This document shows, piece after piece, positions 8,296 through 19,176 of a DNA stretch of 64,000 bases. Source of the DNA: Shewanella baltica. Its GTDB lineage: Bacteria; Pseudomonadota; Gammaproteobacteria; Enterobacterales; Shewanellaceae. The translations under genes were made by a program, and so were the position numbers. The notes under the pieces are model-generated. The model did no database searches. It saw nothing but the letters and a program-made list of their open reading frames with translations, and was not told where the DNA came from. Every line of letters starts with the position of its first letter. The first letter of the stretch is position 1. The stretch spans positions 3,224,001 to 3,288,000 of the forward strand of contig NZ_UGYM01000002.1 of assembly GCF_900456975.1 (NCBI RefSeq), read 5' to 3'.

Positions 8296-10827
8296 TTACA
8301 GTTTCCAAATTTCATCGCGATAACCCGCGATCGTCACATCACTCGAAAAACGCCCGCTGGCGGCGGTATTGCGAATACTCATCTGCGTCCAAACCTGCGG
8401 ATCTTTATAGGCCCGCGCCACGGCTTCTTGCACGACTCGATAACTGTCGAAATCGGCGGCCGTCATCCATTGATCGTCGCTGCTTTCGATGGCGGCAATA
8501 ATAGGATCGAAAATCCCCGGCTCCAGCAGATTGAAATGACCACTTTTGAGTAACTTCATCACCTCAGATAACGCCGGTGAATCGTCAATAATGCTGCGCG
8601 GATGATAGTGGTTGCGTACCTCTGAGACCTGCTCTGCATTGAGTCCAAACAGGAAGAAGTTCTCTGAACCCACTTCCTCTAACATCTCGATATTGGCGCC
8701 ATCCATAGTGCCAATCGTCAGTGCGCCGTTCATCATGAACTTCATATTGCCCGTGCCCGATGCTTCTTTACCCGCGGTCGAAATTTGCTCGGACAAATCC
8801 GTTCCCGGGCAGATTTTTTCCATGGCGCTGACGTTGTAATTGGGTAAGAAAGCAAAACGTAGGTAAGGCGTCACCAAAGGATCGGAATTGACCATGTGGG
8901 CGACATTGCTGGCGAGCTTGATGATCAACTTAGCCATAAAGTAACCGGGCGCCGCTTTACCGCCGATCAACACGCAACGTGGCACCATGTTTTCGGTGTG
9001 GCCTTGTTGGATCTGATGATAGAGATGGACCACATGTAAGATATTGAGCAGTTGACGTTTATATTCGTGAATACGCTTCACTTGCACATCAAACAGCATA
9101 GATGGATCGAACTCGACGCCACATTCCTTAGCAATCATCTTCGCCAGCAAAGCTTTGTTGGCTTGCTTCACATCACGCCATTTTTGGATAAACGCCGTGT
9201 CCTGCGTGAGGGCATTGAGCGCCGTTAACTGACTCAAATCTGTCACCCATTCTTTACCTAAATGGGCGGTCAATAACTTAGCTAAAGCAGGGTTACAATG
9301 GGCAAGCCAACGCCTTGGGGTCACGCCATTGGTGCGGTTATTAAACTTGTGCGGCCACAACTCATAGAAATCCTTAAACAACCCAGATTTAAGCAGTTGC
9401 GTGTGTAAACCCGCGACGCCGTTGACCGAAAAACTCGCCACAATCGCCAGATATGCCATGCGCACGTGGGGATGGGGGCCATCTTGAATAATCGACATAC
9501 TCGCCAGTTTGCTAGCGTCCCCCGGCCAATGGTGGGCGACTAAATCTAAGTAGCGGGCGTTGATTTCATAAATGATTTCTAAAATACGCGGCAGCATCTG
9601 CGCCATCATACGCACGGGCCAACGCTCTAGTGCTTCTGGCAATAGGGTATGGTTAGTGTACGCCATGGTCTGGCTGGTAATCGCCCACGCACTGTCCCAT
9701 TCCAAACCGTATTCGTCGATCAATAACCGCATCAACTCAGGCACGGCAATGCTGGGGTGAGTGTCGTTCAGCTGCATCACATTTTTAGCGGCAAACTGGG
9801 TGAAATCATGACCATGACGACTCACCCAACGTTTGAGCAAATCTTGCAAACTGGCGGAGGATAAAAAGTATTGCTGACGTAATCGCAGCTCTTTGCCGTT
9901 CTCGCTCGCATCATTGGGATAGAGCACCATAGTGATCTGCTCGGCCAAGTTTTTACGGGCCACGGCTTCTGTGTAGTCGCCTTGATTAAACTCAGCTAAA
10001 TCAAAATCATCGGTCGCTTCGGCCTTCCACAATCTCAGGGTATTCACCCGTCCATTGCGATAACCGGGAACTGGCATGTCATAGGCGACGGCGAGCACAT
10101 CTTGGGTTTCAACCCAAATAATGTGCCTGCGACCCTGTTTATCGACATAGGATTCCGTGTGGCCAAAAAACGGCACTGTCACGTTGTGGGTCGGCACGCG
10201 CACTTCCCACGGATTGCCTTCGCGCAGCCAACGGTCGGGACGCTCAACCTGATAACCGTCGACTATCTTCTGGGCGAACATGCCATATTCATAACGTATG
10301 CCATAACCCGTCACGGATAAGTCCATGCTGGCGCAGCTATCAAGGAAACACGCCGCCAATCGACCTAGGCCGCCATTACCTAAACCGGCATCATGTTCGG
10401 CTTCTTCTAACTCTTCCAGCGATACTGCATAGTTGCTCAAGGCATCACGGCTATCTTGTTGTAAATCTAAACTCAGCAGTGCATTGCCCAGCGCCCTGCC
10501 CATCAAAAACTCAAGGGATAAATACGCCACTTGCTTGCGCTGAAAATGGCTGTCATCCACACGGGTCTGACGCCAATTGTCTAGCATCTGTTCTTTGACG
10601 CTATAGGCCAGCGCTTGAAATAATTCGCAGCTCACGCCTTCGCCACGGCTGAGTCCATAACGTAAATGGCGCTCAAAAGAAGCGGGCAAGGCATCGCAGG
10701 GCTCGCAGGGTTCAACGACTTTAGGTTTGGCCTGACGCTTAGCTGGCGCCTTCTTACTTGCCGCTTTTGGCGCGGATGATACGGTTTTTTCGCTGGTATT
10801 TGGACTCAGTTCGCTTTCGTCAGTCAT
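8296..10827 (-). CDS. glgP: glycogen phosphorylase
   Basis: GT35 glycogen phosphorylase releasing glucose-1-phosphate from glycogen chain ends, with pyridoxal phosphate as cofactor. The C-terminal third has the PLP-lysine motif SGTGNMKFMMNGA, and LGNGGLGRLAACF lies in the N-terminal half. I chose the ATG at 10827 (843 residues): it has AAGGA seven nt upstream, whereas an ATG at 10842 overlapping the glgX stop (ATGA) has only a weak site; translation could start at either. E. coli GlgP is 815 residues; the extra length is an N-terminal tail rich in A, K, P and S. It is in one operon with glgX upstream. Confidence 0.95.
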   Translation of the reverse strand: MTDESELSPNTSEKTVSSAPKAASKKAPAKRQAKPKVVEPCEPCDALPASFERHLRYGLSRGEGVSCELFQALAYSVKEQMLDNWRQTRVDDSHFQRKQVAYLSLEFLMGRALGNALLSLDLQQDSRDALSNYAVSLEELEEAEHDAGLGNGGLGRLAACFLDSCASMDLSVTGYGIRYEYGMFAQKIVDGYQVERPDRWLREGNPWEVRVPTHNVTVPFFGHTESYVDKQGRRHIIWVETQDVLAVAYDMPVPGYRNGRVNTLRLWKAEATDDFDLAEFNQGDYTEAVARKNLAEQITMVLYPNDASENGKELRLRQQYFLSSASLQDLLKRWVSRHGHDFTQFAAKNVMQLNDTHPSIAVPELMRLLIDEYGLEWDSAWAITSQTMAYTNHTLLPEALERWPVRMMAQMLPRILEIIYEINARYLDLVAHHWPGDASKLASMSIIQDGPHPHVRMAYLAIVASFSVNGVAGLHTQLLKSGLFKDFYELWPHKFNNRTNGVTPRRWLAHCNPALAKLLTAHLGKEWVTDLSQLTALNALTQDTAFIQKWRDVKQANKALLAKMIAKECGVEFDPSMLFDVQVKRIHEYKRQLLNILHVVHLYHQIQQGHTENMVPRCVLIGGKAAPGYFMAKLIIKLASNVAHMVNSDPLVTPYLRFAFLPNYNVSAMEKICPGTDLSEQISTAGKEASGTGNMKFMMNGALTIGTMDGANIEMLEEVGSENFFLFGLNAEQVSEVRNHYHPRSIIDDSPALSEVMKLLKSGHFNLLEPGIFDPIIAAIESSDDQWMTAADFDSYRVVQEAVARAYKDPQVWTQMSIRNTAASGRFSSDVTIAGYRDEIWKL

Positions 10828-10838
10828 AGTTAATTCCT

Positions 10839-13040
10839 TCATTTCTTGAAAATCAAATCAGCATGAAAAAGCATGAGACTGCGATCTTGCAGCAAGTATC
10901 GCGTCGTAGAGATCTGAGCATCCAGCGGCTCAGTTTGGGTATGGATCAGGCATTGCCACGGACTCAAGTGCTCAAAAGTCGGCGGCGTAAATGCCAAAGG
11001 ATTATCGTCGGCATTGACCATCAACAATAGAGCTTGCTGCTTACCTTGGCCTTCTAAGTCACCAGAAAGCACTACAGATAAACTGCGGCACATAGACTCA
11101 GTCCACAGGCTCTTGGTCATTTGCTCACCTTGACGACTAAACCAATCTAAGCGAGCACCGGTATCGGCTAAAGATTCGGCCAATAACTGTTCATGAATGA
11201 AGCGTTTAGCGCATAACAACGGGAAACGTTTGCGCAGGGCGATAAGCTGCTGAGTAAAGGCTAACAGCTCAGTGTCCATGCCCTTTGCCGACCAATCAAA
11301 CCAGTTCAGTTCATTGTCTTGGCAATAGGCATTATTGTTACCTTGCTGGGTGCGGCCCGTTTCATCGCCGCTCAACAACATAGGCACACCTTGGGATAAA
11401 AATAGCGTAGTCAATAAGTTACGTTGTTGACGACTGCGAAGTGCCAGAATTGCGCTATCTTCGGTTTCCCCTTCAATCCCATAATGATGGCTGAAGTTTT
11501 CTTGGTGGCCGTCGCGATTATCTTCCCCATTCGCTAAGTTGTGGCGCTGGGTATAACTCACTAAATCTTTGAGGGTAAAACCGTCGTGACTGGTTAGAAA
11601 ATTAAGACTGGTCGCGGGTGGACGGCCGCCATGCTCGAAGAAATCCCCTGAGCCGTGAAACCGCCTGGCAAATTCGGGCAACATGCTGTGATCGCCGCGC
11701 CAGAAGCGGCGCATAGTGTCTCTGTATCTGTCATTCCACTCGCTAAAAGCCACGGGAAAATTACCTAATTGATAACCGCCAGGGCCAATATCCCAAGGCT
11801 CAGCAATCAATTTTACTCGGCACAACACAGGGTCTTGCAACAGCGCATCGAAGAAACCTGAGCCGGGATCAAAACCATAGGCCTCGCGACCTAGGCAGGC
11901 CGCTAAGTCGAATCGAAATCCATCGACGCCCATGATTTCTACCCAGTAACGCAGCGAATCAAGCACGAGCTGCAACATACGTGGATGGTTGATATTTAAG
12001 GTGTTTCCGCATCCCGTATCGTTAATGTAAAAACGCTTATCATTCGGATGCAGGCGGTAATAACTGAGATTATCTATGCCACGAAAACTAAAGGTTGGCC
12101 CAAGTCGACTGCCCTCGGCGCTGTGGTTATAGACCACATCGAGGATCACTTCGATACCCGCACCGTGGAGTGCATCCACCATAGCGCGAAACTCACCAAT
12201 ATCGTCGGATGACAGATAACTCGGCTCAGGGGCAAAAAAGCCAATACTGTTGTAACCCCAATAATTGGTAAGCTTTTTCTCGAGCAAAAATGGTTCAGTA
12301 AAAAAGGCCTGTACTGGGAGTAACTCGACGCACGTCACCCCAAGTTCGGCCAAATAATCGATAGCAGGCTGAGTCGCCAAGCCCGCAAAGGTGGCGCGTT
12401 TATTAGGCTCAATCTCAGGATGCGCCGCCGTAAAGCCTTTAACGTGCATCTCATAAATGATGCTGCGCTCTAGGGGTTTAGGCTGAAACCTCGTCGCAAC
12501 GGGCTGAATCGACTGCTTAGCGGCGATGTCGATTAATGGACGAATGTCCACGACTTTACATTTTGGGACATAGGCAGCGTTATCTAACTTACTGAAAGAT
12601 AAGTCTTCATCCTTGTGATTCAGCTCGTAACCATAGTTAGACTCATGGTCGATATATTCACCGACCAGCTGGCGCGCATAGGGGTCGAGCAATAACTTAT
12701 TGGGGTTAAATCTGTGGCCAAGCTGAGGCTCATAGGAGCCATAAACGCGATAGCCGTAGAGTTGCCCCGCTTTAAGCCCCTGCACAAACACATGCCAGAT
12801 TTGCTGGGTTTGTTCAGTTAACGCAATCCGCGCGACTTCTTGCTCGCCATTGTCATCAAATAGGCATAACTCGACCGCTGTCGCGTTAGCTGAAAATAAC
12901 GCAAAGTTGACGCCATCCCTCTCGACACTCGCACCGAGCGGAAAAGGCTCACCTGCGCCCAAGGCCCATTTCTCATTTTGAGAAGGGTTATGTTTAGCGT
13001 CAGGGTTGAGCTTGATATCATCAGCCGTGGGCTTTTGCAT
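10839..13040 (-). CDS. glgX: glycogen debranching enzyme (isoamylase type)
   Basis: A 733-residue GH13 debranching enzyme that hydrolyses alpha-1,6 branches left short by phosphorylase. An N-terminal CBM48-like domain (about 30-140) is followed by the TIM barrel. Catalytic landmarks are DGFRFDLAACLG (nucleophile Asp), LIAEPWD (acid/base Glu) and TSHDGFTLKDL (His-Asp). E. coli GlgX is 657 residues; this one is longer at the C-terminus. Its ATG starts one nt after the glgB stop (TAGTATG), and its TGA overlaps a possible glgP start, so the three genes are tightly coupled. Confidence 0.95.
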   Translation of the reverse strand: MQKPTADDIKLNPDAKHNPSQNEKWALGAGEPFPLGASVERDGVNFALFSANATAVELCLFDDNGEQEVARIALTEQTQQIWHVFVQGLKAGQLYGYRVYGSYEPQLGHRFNPNKLLLDPYARQLVGEYIDHESNYGYELNHKDEDLSFSKLDNAAYVPKCKVVDIRPLIDIAAKQSIQPVATRFQPKPLERSIIYEMHVKGFTAAHPEIEPNKRATFAGLATQPAIDYLAELGVTCVELLPVQAFFTEPFLLEKKLTNYWGYNSIGFFAPEPSYLSSDDIGEFRAMVDALHGAGIEVILDVVYNHSAEGSRLGPTFSFRGIDNLSYYRLHPNDKRFYINDTGCGNTLNINHPRMLQLVLDSLRYWVEIMGVDGFRFDLAACLGREAYGFDPGSGFFDALLQDPVLCRVKLIAEPWDIGPGGYQLGNFPVAFSEWNDRYRDTMRRFWRGDHSMLPEFARRFHGSGDFFEHGGRPPATSLNFLTSHDGFTLKDLVSYTQRHNLANGEDNRDGHQENFSHHYGIEGETEDSAILALRSRQQRNLLTTLFLSQGVPMLLSGDETGRTQQGNNNAYCQDNELNWFDWSAKGMDTELLAFTQQLIALRKRFPLLCAKRFIHEQLLAESLADTGARLDWFSRQGEQMTKSLWTESMCRSLSVVLSGDLEGQGKQQALLLMVNADDNPLAFTPPTFEHLSPWQCLIHTQTEPLDAQISTTRYLLQDRSLMLFHADLIFKK

Positions 13041-13041
13041 A

Positions 13042-15273
13042 CTAGTTCGCCTCAGCCAATCCAGTTGCAGGCCCTATCACTAGGCAACCCAAGGGCGGCA
13101 CAGTGATCAGCGCGCTCTGCGCCATGCCCTGCCACGGCAGCGACTCAGCAACGACAGTGCCCGCATTACCTTGGTTACTGCCACCATAAATCTGGCTATC
13201 GCTATTCAGGTATTCGCGGTAATCCCCCGCCAAGGGCAAACCAATACGGAACCCAGTGTGCAATTGGGGCGTCATATTGATGACAAACACTAACGGCGCA
13301 TCACCCGCTAAACCGTAACGCACAAAGGTAAAGATGCTATCCCGGCTATTTTCACAATCTAGCCAACTGAATCCTGCTCCCTCGTAATCCTGAACCGATA
13401 AGGCAGGCATGGCTTGATATAAGTGATTGAGATCTTTAAGCCAACGTTGCACACCTTGGTGCGGTTCATAGGCCAATAAGTGCCAATCTAAACTCTGGTT
13501 ATGGTTCCACTCATTTCGCTGACCAAACTCGCAGCCCATAAAGAGTAATTTCTTACCGGGATGCCCCCACATAAAACCGTAATATGCACGCAGGGTCGCA
13601 AATTTCTGCCAATCATCACCGGGAATTTTATGTAGCAACGAGCCCTTGCCATGAACCACTTCATCGTGACTCACGGACAACATAAATTGCTCGGTATAGG
13701 CGTACATCAAACTGAAGGTCAATTGATGATGGTGGAATTGGCGGTAAAGCGGATCTCGGCCTAAGTAGCTTAAGCTGTCGTTCATCCAGCCCATATTCCA
13801 TTTAAAGCCAAAGCCGAGACCTTGCTGATCCGTCGGCTTAGTCACCCCCGCAAAAGCGGTAGACTCTTCGGCGATCATGCAAATGCCGGGGAAAGCTTGG
13901 TACAGGCGTTGATTCAAAATCTGTAAGAAACTGATGGCTTCGAGATTCTCCCGACCACCATAAGCATTGGGCAGCCATTGGCCCGGCTCGCGGCTGTAAT
14001 CGAGATACAACATAGAAGACACGGCATCGAGACGCAGACCATCAAAATGAAACTCCCGCAGCCAGTAACAGGCATTACTCAACAAGAAGCTGCGCACTTC
14101 ACCGCGATCATAGTTATAAATCAAGGTATCCCAATCGGGATGTGTGCCCTTGCGAGGATCTTCATGCTCATACAAACAAGTGCCATCGAAACGCACTAAG
14201 CCGTGGGGATCCTTAGGAAAATGCGCCGACACCCAATCGAGGATGATTCCAATTCCCGCCTGATGGCAGGCATCCACAAAGGCCTTTAATCCATTGGCAT
14301 CACCAAATCTGTGGGTCGGTGCATAGAGACCCACAGGCTGATATCCCCACGAACCATCGAAGGGAAACTCGCTGATCGGCATCAGTTCAATGTGGGTAAA
14401 ACCTTGCTCCTTCACATAGGGAATAAGCTGTTCAATCAAGTCTTGATAATCAAGATATTGCTCGCCTTGATCCCCCTTACGACGCCACGAACCTAAGTGC
14501 ACTTCGTAGGCCGACATGGGCGCTTTATGCCAAGCAGTCGCCGCTCGCTTACTCATCCAAGCGGTATCATTCCAACTGTGATGGGCTTTTGGGGGCACGA
14601 TAGAAGCATTATGGGGCGCGCATTCCATTTGAGTCGCCATGGGGTCGGACTTGGTATGACGCTCACCATTTTGATAAACCAAATCAAACTTATAGTGGGC
14701 GCCTTCAACCACATTAGGCAGAAATAGCTCCCACAAACCATTGGCAAGATGTTGGCGCATTACATGGCAAGTATCGTCCCAATGGTTGAAATCCCCCACC
14801 ACAGAGACCCGTTTGGCATTGGGTGCCCACACACAAAAATGCACACCTTCAACGCCTTGGGTCTGACGCCAGTTGGCGCCTAAAAACTCATAGGCGCGCT
14901 CGGCGCTGCCTTCACCAAACAGGTAAATATCGTCACTATTGAGCAGTGAATCAAACTGATAAGGGTCGACTATATCTAGCTGACACAGGGGGTATTCTAC
15001 CCGCAGCAAATAGAGAAACGGTTTGACGCGTCGCCCCAGCGTACCGGCGAACAATCCCTGCTCGTTAACTTTGTCCAGACTCGCTACTTTGCGGCCATCT
15101 TTAATGCTGATCACATCCACACTGATTGCATTACGTAAAAAACAACGAACAATTAATGCCTTACCCTCGTTGGCACTGTGCATACCCAAGAGCGAAAAAA
15201 CATCAGTGTATTGACCATTAAGTAGGGCGACGTCGGCGCCATCGTAAAAATAGGCATTGGCTTGAGTCATCAT
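13042..15273 (-). CDS. glgB: 1,4-alpha-glucan branching enzyme
   Basis: A 743-residue GH13 branching enzyme that cuts alpha-1,4 chains and re-joins them by alpha-1,6 bonds. It has two N-terminal beta-sandwich regions (the CBM48 part near 130-230) and a catalytic barrel with [16 protein letters not shown] (Asp), CMIAEEST (Glu) and [14 protein letters not shown] (His-Asp), then a C-terminal beta domain. Length fits E. coli GlgB (728). A GGAAG site precedes the ATG; a second ATG follows immediately. It is the second gene of the operon, 114 nt after malQ; that gap holds a small CCCTAAA / TTTAGGG stem at 15335-15357. Confidence 0.96.
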   Translation of the reverse strand: MMTQANAYFYDGADVALLNGQYTDVFSLLGMHSANEGKALIVRCFLRNAISVDVISIKDGRKVASLDKVNEQGLFAGTLGRRVKPFLYLLRVEYPLCQLDIVDPYQFDSLLNSDDIYLFGEGSAERAYEFLGANWRQTQGVEGVHFCVWAPNAKRVSVVGDFNHWDDTCHVMRQHLANGLWELFLPNVVEGAHYKFDLVYQNGERHTKSDPMATQMECAPHNASIVPPKAHHSWNDTAWMSKRAATAWHKAPMSAYEVHLGSWRRKGDQGEQYLDYQDLIEQLIPYVKEQGFTHIELMPISEFPFDGSWGYQPVGLYAPTHRFGDANGLKAFVDACHQAGIGIILDWVSAHFPKDPHGLVRFDGTCLYEHEDPRKGTHPDWDTLIYNYDRGEVRSFLLSNACYWLREFHFDGLRLDAVSSMLYLDYSREPGQWLPNAYGGRENLEAISFLQILNQRLYQAFPGICMIAEESTAFAGVTKPTDQQGLGFGFKWNMGWMNDSLSYLGRDPLYRQFHHHQLTFSLMYAYTEQFMLSVSHDEVVHGKGSLLHKIPGDDWQKFATLRAYYGFMWGHPGKKLLFMGCEFGQRNEWNHNQSLDWHLLAYEPHQGVQRWLKDLNHLYQAMPALSVQDYEGAGFSWLDCENSRDSIFTFVRYGLAGDAPLVFVINMTPQLHTGFRIGLPLAGDYREYLNSDSQIYGGSNQGNAGTVVAESLPWQGMAQSALITVPPLGCLVIGPATGLAEAN

Positions 15274-15387
15274 TTTTCTTCCGTTTATCAGTCAATTAAA
15301 CTTGCAAATTGGCACTCTTTATCCGCATAGCACACCCTAAACATCGAACCTTTAGGGATGGCTTAATGTGGCACTGGATCAGCAGCA

Positions 15388-17814
15388 TTAGCTCGGCAGC
15401 TGTCTCGCCGCAGCGATATTTTGTAATCGCTGCAGTATCTCCGGCGAAGCCGACACTTGCGTTAAACTCAGCGGCAAGCGCCGCTGCCAGTTAGGATATT
15501 CGAGCCAAGTGCCGGGAATGTTCACCGCATGGCGATCGGCTAATAAATCACACAGTTGCACGCTGTACAGCGCACTATTTCCGCGAGCCCCTAGGGTCAT
15601 CCAAGCCGTGAGCAAGGTTTGAATATCGAGTTCGGCTATCGTCACCTCGGCTAACAGACCTTGAGCGACTAACAGTGAAATAAGCTGCTGCTTTTCATGT
15701 TCACGCCCAGCCAGCGCCTCACCCAATTGGTCGTCAGTTTCAAACAGGGATAACTGTCGACGCAGGTGCAAATCGCTGCCACACCACCAAGCCACTAAGG
15801 TCGGTACATCATGGTTCGCCAGCATCATCAGGCTCTGGGACTTGTATTGATCCGGTGATTTAAAGCCTTGATGGTCTTTGCAGAAATAGAACAATTCGTT
15901 GGAGTAAATGCCAGAAGTGTAGAGACGATGAATAATGTCCGGTGGCACTAGACCTAAGTCTTCACCAATCACCACACAGCGGGCGCGTTGACTCTCAAGG
16001 CAAACGATAGCGAGCATGGTTTCAACGGGATAATACACATAGGCACCGTGGCCGAGTTGTTTATCCAGTGGCCACCACCAGAGGCGCAGTAAGCCCATCA
16101 CGTGATCGATACGCAAGGCGCCACAGCTTTCCATATTGGCGCGGATCAAGGCGATAAAATGACTGAAATTATGTTGTTTTAACTTCACCGGATCGAGGGG
16201 CGTTAAGCCCCAATTTTGCCCTTGGGGTGCAAAGGGATCGGGCGGTGCGCCGATACTGGCATTCAAACAAAACTGCTCGGCATTGGCCTGTACTTCACTG
16301 CCCTGCAGCGCTGCGCCAACGGCCAAATCACGGATCAATCCCAGCCCCATGCCCACTTCTTTCGCTTTTAGCTGGCAAAGGTGTAACTGGTTTTCGGCCA
16401 CAAATTGCAGGTAAAGATAGAAACCTTCCTCTTGTACAAACGCTTTTGGGCTACGTAAGTATTCCGCTTGAGCAAACTCTTGCAGCGCAGTGCCCTGCTC
16501 ACGCACAAACTCATGGAATCTTTGCGCTCTGGGCGTGTCGTTTGCTAAATGGGTTTCACAAAAAACGCGATATAACTGCTCAAAGGCACGGTATTTGAGC
16601 TCACTCACCTTAGGATAATCGAGCCAATTGTCACGATTCAGTAAGGCGATGGCCTCTATCCAAGTCGCGCTTGAAAATTCAGTGGTAAGTGCTTGGTATT
16701 CAGGAACGCTTTGTAATTGAATATAAAGAGGATTAAGTCTGCGGCGATCGCACGGACTATAGGGACTCGGATGCTCTGGCGCCGCAATGTCGAGGGCATG
16801 CAAGGGATTGAGTTGAATGAAATCCGCGCCCTGCGCCGCCACCAGCGCGATCAGTTGTTCTAAATCGCCAAAGTCACCAATGCCCCATTGGCTCTCGCTT
16901 CGTAAACTGTAGAGTTGAACGCTGATCCCCCAAGGTTTATGGCGTTTACCTTGGGCGACAGCCGTGAGTACGCCTTGATAAGCGGCCCGCGGTGCGACCA
17001 TTAAGGTGCCAGAAAACAAAGTGCTGGTATCAGCCTCTGCCGTCACACTGCTCTGTAGCGCTGAGCTTGGCGCTGGTGCACTTATCTCTAGGGCATGTTT
17101 TAAGCTTAAAGCTATACGATGAAAGCCCAAACCTAACACAGAGAAATCACTCGCATTTTTGTCAGCTGCATGCGCAAATGAGTCTTGGTTTTTGATTAAG
17201 GCAGGGTTGTTAGTGAACTCTTGGCTGCTCAGGAAATAAGACGCTAAATTCACCGCCTCAGTCTCAGCGGGCATTGAATGTTCAGGGGAAGCTTGGGTCT
17301 TAGCCTCAGCTAAATCGAGGCGTGCTAATCCCAGTTGCGTAAGATCAAGGCGATAGTGGAGATAAAGCGTTTGTTCAATGCGGTAATCGCCAATCGACTT
17401 AAGCGCCGAGAACGGCACATCAAATACGATAGACTCACCCTGTTCGCATTCAATCGCCACACTCAGATCTGAAGTATAGGTTTCAGGTAAACAAAGGCTT
17501 ATCCAAGGTTCATCCACAAAACACCAATGGAATTCGGGCAACACCTGAGTCCAAGGACGGGCATCCAGCAAGTCAATTTGTGAGGCGATCAGCGCTTCGG
17601 TCAATACCGCATCGACGTTAGTCAGCCCAGCATCACTCGATAACGCCTCTGTAGCAGAAGCATCAATGGCAGTCCCTGCCACAGTGTTTTTTCCCTGTAA
17701 CATACAGGTCAAGATACCTTGCCTGTCTACCTCGGAAATATGGATCTCTTGGCCAAAACAATCAGTAAATTCTGCTCCAACCCCCCGCAAATACAGCAAC
17801 TTTTCCAGCCCCAT
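15388..17814 (-). CDS. malQ: 4-alpha-glucanotransferase (amylomaltase)
   Basis: GH77 enzyme that transfers maltodextrin segments between glucan chains, linking maltodextrin and glycogen metabolism. The catalytic motifs are ALRIDHVMGLLRLWW (nucleophile Asp), VVIGEDLGLVP (Glu) and LANHDVPTL (His-Asp). I chose the ATG at 17814 (808 residues), preceded by a G-rich GGGGGCG stretch. The frame stays open to a TTG at 17931, with an ATG at 17844, but those extensions lack a ribosome site and add residues unlike the family. At about 800 residues it is longer than E. coli MalQ (694), with extra sequence in the N-terminal 300 residues. It is first in the glycogen operon, whose promoter should lie just upstream. 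Confidence 0.92.
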   Translation of the reverse strand: MGLEKLLYLRGVGAEFTDCFGQEIHISEVDRQGILTCMLQGKNTVAGTAIDASATEALSSDAGLTNVDAVLTEALIASQIDLLDARPWTQVLPEFHWCFVDEPWISLCLPETYTSDLSVAIECEQGESIVFDVPFSALKSIGDYRIEQTLYLHYRLDLTQLGLARLDLAEAKTQASPEHSMPAETEAVNLASYFLSSQEFTNNPALIKNQDSFAHAADKNASDFSVLGLGFHRIALSLKHALEISAPAPSSALQSSVTAEADTSTLFSGTLMVAPRAAYQGVLTAVAQGKRHKPWGISVQLYSLRSESQWGIGDFGDLEQLIALVAAQGADFIQLNPLHALDIAAPEHPSPYSPCDRRRLNPLYIQLQSVPEYQALTTEFSSATWIEAIALLNRDNWLDYPKVSELKYRAFEQLYRVFCETHLANDTPRAQRFHEFVREQGTALQEFAQAEYLRSPKAFVQEEGFYLYLQFVAENQLHLCQLKAKEVGMGLGLIRDLAVGAALQGSEVQANAEQFCLNASIGAPPDPFAPQGQNWGLTPLDPVKLKQHNFSHFIALIRANMESCGALRIDHVMGLLRLWWWPLDKQLGHGAYVYYPVETMLAIVCLESQRARCVVIGEDLGLVPPDIIHRLYTSGIYSNELFYFCKDHQGFKSPDQYKSQSLMMLANHDVPTLVAWWCGSDLHLRRQLSLFETDDQLGEALAGREHEKQQLISLLVAQGLLAEVTIAELDIQTLLTAWMTLGARGNSALYSVQLCDLLADRHAVNIPGTWLEYPNWQRRLPLSLTQVSASPEILQRLQNIAAARQLPS

Positions 17815-18419
17815 ATTTTGTCGCCCCCGCGACCGCTCATCCATAGCTTTAGATATACAGTAACCATGCCAACCAAAAGTAACAAGAAGATGACATAAAT
17901 ATTTCAGAGAAATAACAAAAAACTTTTTCAAAAAATCAGTAACTTACTAGAAGCACTCAGTTAAGTTCGCGCGCAGTGACAATCGAAATAATAAACATGG
18001 AACGCACCAACTTGGGGCATGCGTTCAGCAAGAGGGCAAGCATGCTTCTCAAGGCCTTGACGAAAAGCAGTAACGAGAGGCAGTTACAAAAGACAAGCAC
18101 TAAGCAGGGAACTAAGGCATAGAAATAACATGACAGGCGTAAGACATTTATATGTCATAGCATTCGAACTAAAACCCAATGAATAAGACCCAAAACATAT
18201 CGACTAAGGAGTTCGGTGCAACACTTTGTATCAATTACACTTTATAACTTGAACAGCCTATCTCTCCTCTGTCAACATCTCATCTCGCTACAGCGTAGAA
18301 ACATAATAACAACATTAAATTCATGGAGCCTGCTATGCCCTCGCTTATCCGCCAAAGGCTCGCTCGATGGAACGCTAAAGCAGAAACTCCCCAATGATGA
18401 TTGAGAATAAGGATATGAA
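17815..18419. other. intergenic region malQ / cyclophilin
   Basis: About 600 nt with divergent genes on either side, so both promoters should be here; no clear sigma-70 pair could be assigned. Two tiny reading frames are visible. One of 41 codons (17997-18122, plus) has no ribosome site. One of 20 codons (18335-18397, plus) has GGAG six nt before its ATG and ends just before the lipoprotein gene. Neither has enough support to be called a gene. Confidence 0.4.
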
Positions 18420-19049
18420 ATGAAGAAGTTATCAGGATTACTGTTTGTCGGCTGCATAGCCTTAACCGGTTGTGAAGGAAGTACAGATGGTGATCTAACG
18501 CCGACGCCACCGACGCCCGATCCCACTCCGCCAGCCTTAGCTGCGGATGTATGTTATTTAATGAAAACCACAAAAGGCGATATCACACTCGCCATTGACT
18601 TAACGAACATGCCAATCACAGGTAAAAACTTTAAGCAGTATGTTGATAAGTCTTTCTATAACGGCACCTTATTCCATAGAACCGTTAATAACTTTATGAT
18701 CCAAGGCGGCGGTTTTACCACAGGGCTCAAAAGCAAACCAGGCGATGCCCCAATCAAGAATGAAGCCGCAGTCGGTATTAGCAACAAACGTGGCACTATC
18801 TCCATGGCTCGCACGGATGACCCTAATTCTGCAACATCACAGTTCTTTATCAATGTGTTAGATAATCCACATTTGGATTCGTCTGCGAGCAATTATGGTT
18901 ATGCCGTGTTTGGCAAAGTGGTTGACGGCATGGATGTGGCGGATCAGATAAGCATAGTTCCAACAAAAAGTAGCGGTGGTTTTGCCAACACGCCAGTACA
19001 AGAAATCCTGATTAACTCCGTGGCTACAACAAGCTGCCCTGCAGCTTAA
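18420..19049 (+). CDS. lipoprotein peptidyl-prolyl cis-trans isomerase (cyclophilin)
   Basis: A 209-residue protein with a lipoprotein signal peptide (lipobox LTGC, Cys at about 18), a short T/P-rich linker (27-42) and a cyclophilin domain (about 45-205). Landmarks are FHRTVNNFMIQGG and SATSQFFINV. Cyclophilins isomerise X-Pro bonds; here the enzyme would be anchored in the envelope, probably facing the periplasm. Of the usual active-site residues, the FHR Arg and the QFFIN segment are present. AAGGAT lies upstream of the ATG. It appears monocistronic, with a terminator 43 nt downstream. Confidence 0.92.
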   Translation: MKKLSGLLFVGCIALTGCEGSTDGDLTPTPPTPDPTPPALAADVCYLMKTTKGDITLAIDLTNMPITGKNFKQYVDKSFYNGTLFHRTVNNFMIQGGGFTTGLKSKPGDAPIKNEAAVGISNKRGTISMARTDDPNSATSQFFINVLDNPHLDSSASNYGYAVFGKVVDGMDVADQISIVPTKSSGGFANTPVQEILINSVATTSCPAA

Positions 19050-19091
19050 GTATGTAAAAGACGCACAGCTAAACGACATCGAGTTAAAAGC

Positions 19092-19120
19092 AAAAAAGCA
19101 CTGAATTTTCAGTGCTTTTT
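19092..19120 (+). terminator. rho-independent terminator after cyclophilin gene
   Basis: Stem GCACTGA / TCAGTGC with loop ATTT, flanked by an A-run and a T-run. It can act in both directions, between the cyclophilin (plus) and MarR (minus) genes. Confidence 0.85.
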
Positions 19121-19176
19121 CATTTTATAAACTAATCGATTTTAACGTCTAATCATTTAAAACATGATCTAAACGA

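Noticed and set aside
8096..8308. A 70-codon minus-strand frame in the glgP-glgC spacer
   Set aside because: It straddles the glgP end, contains the intercistronic hairpin and does not resemble a protein.
17815..17931. Extended malQ N-terminus starting at TTG 17931 or ATG 17844
   Set aside because: No ribosome site precedes either, and the added residues do not match the GH77 N-terminus.
17997..18122. A 41-codon plus-strand frame rich in K, S and T between malQ and the cyclophilin
   Set aside because: No ribosome site before its ATG and no recognisable features; too short to trust.
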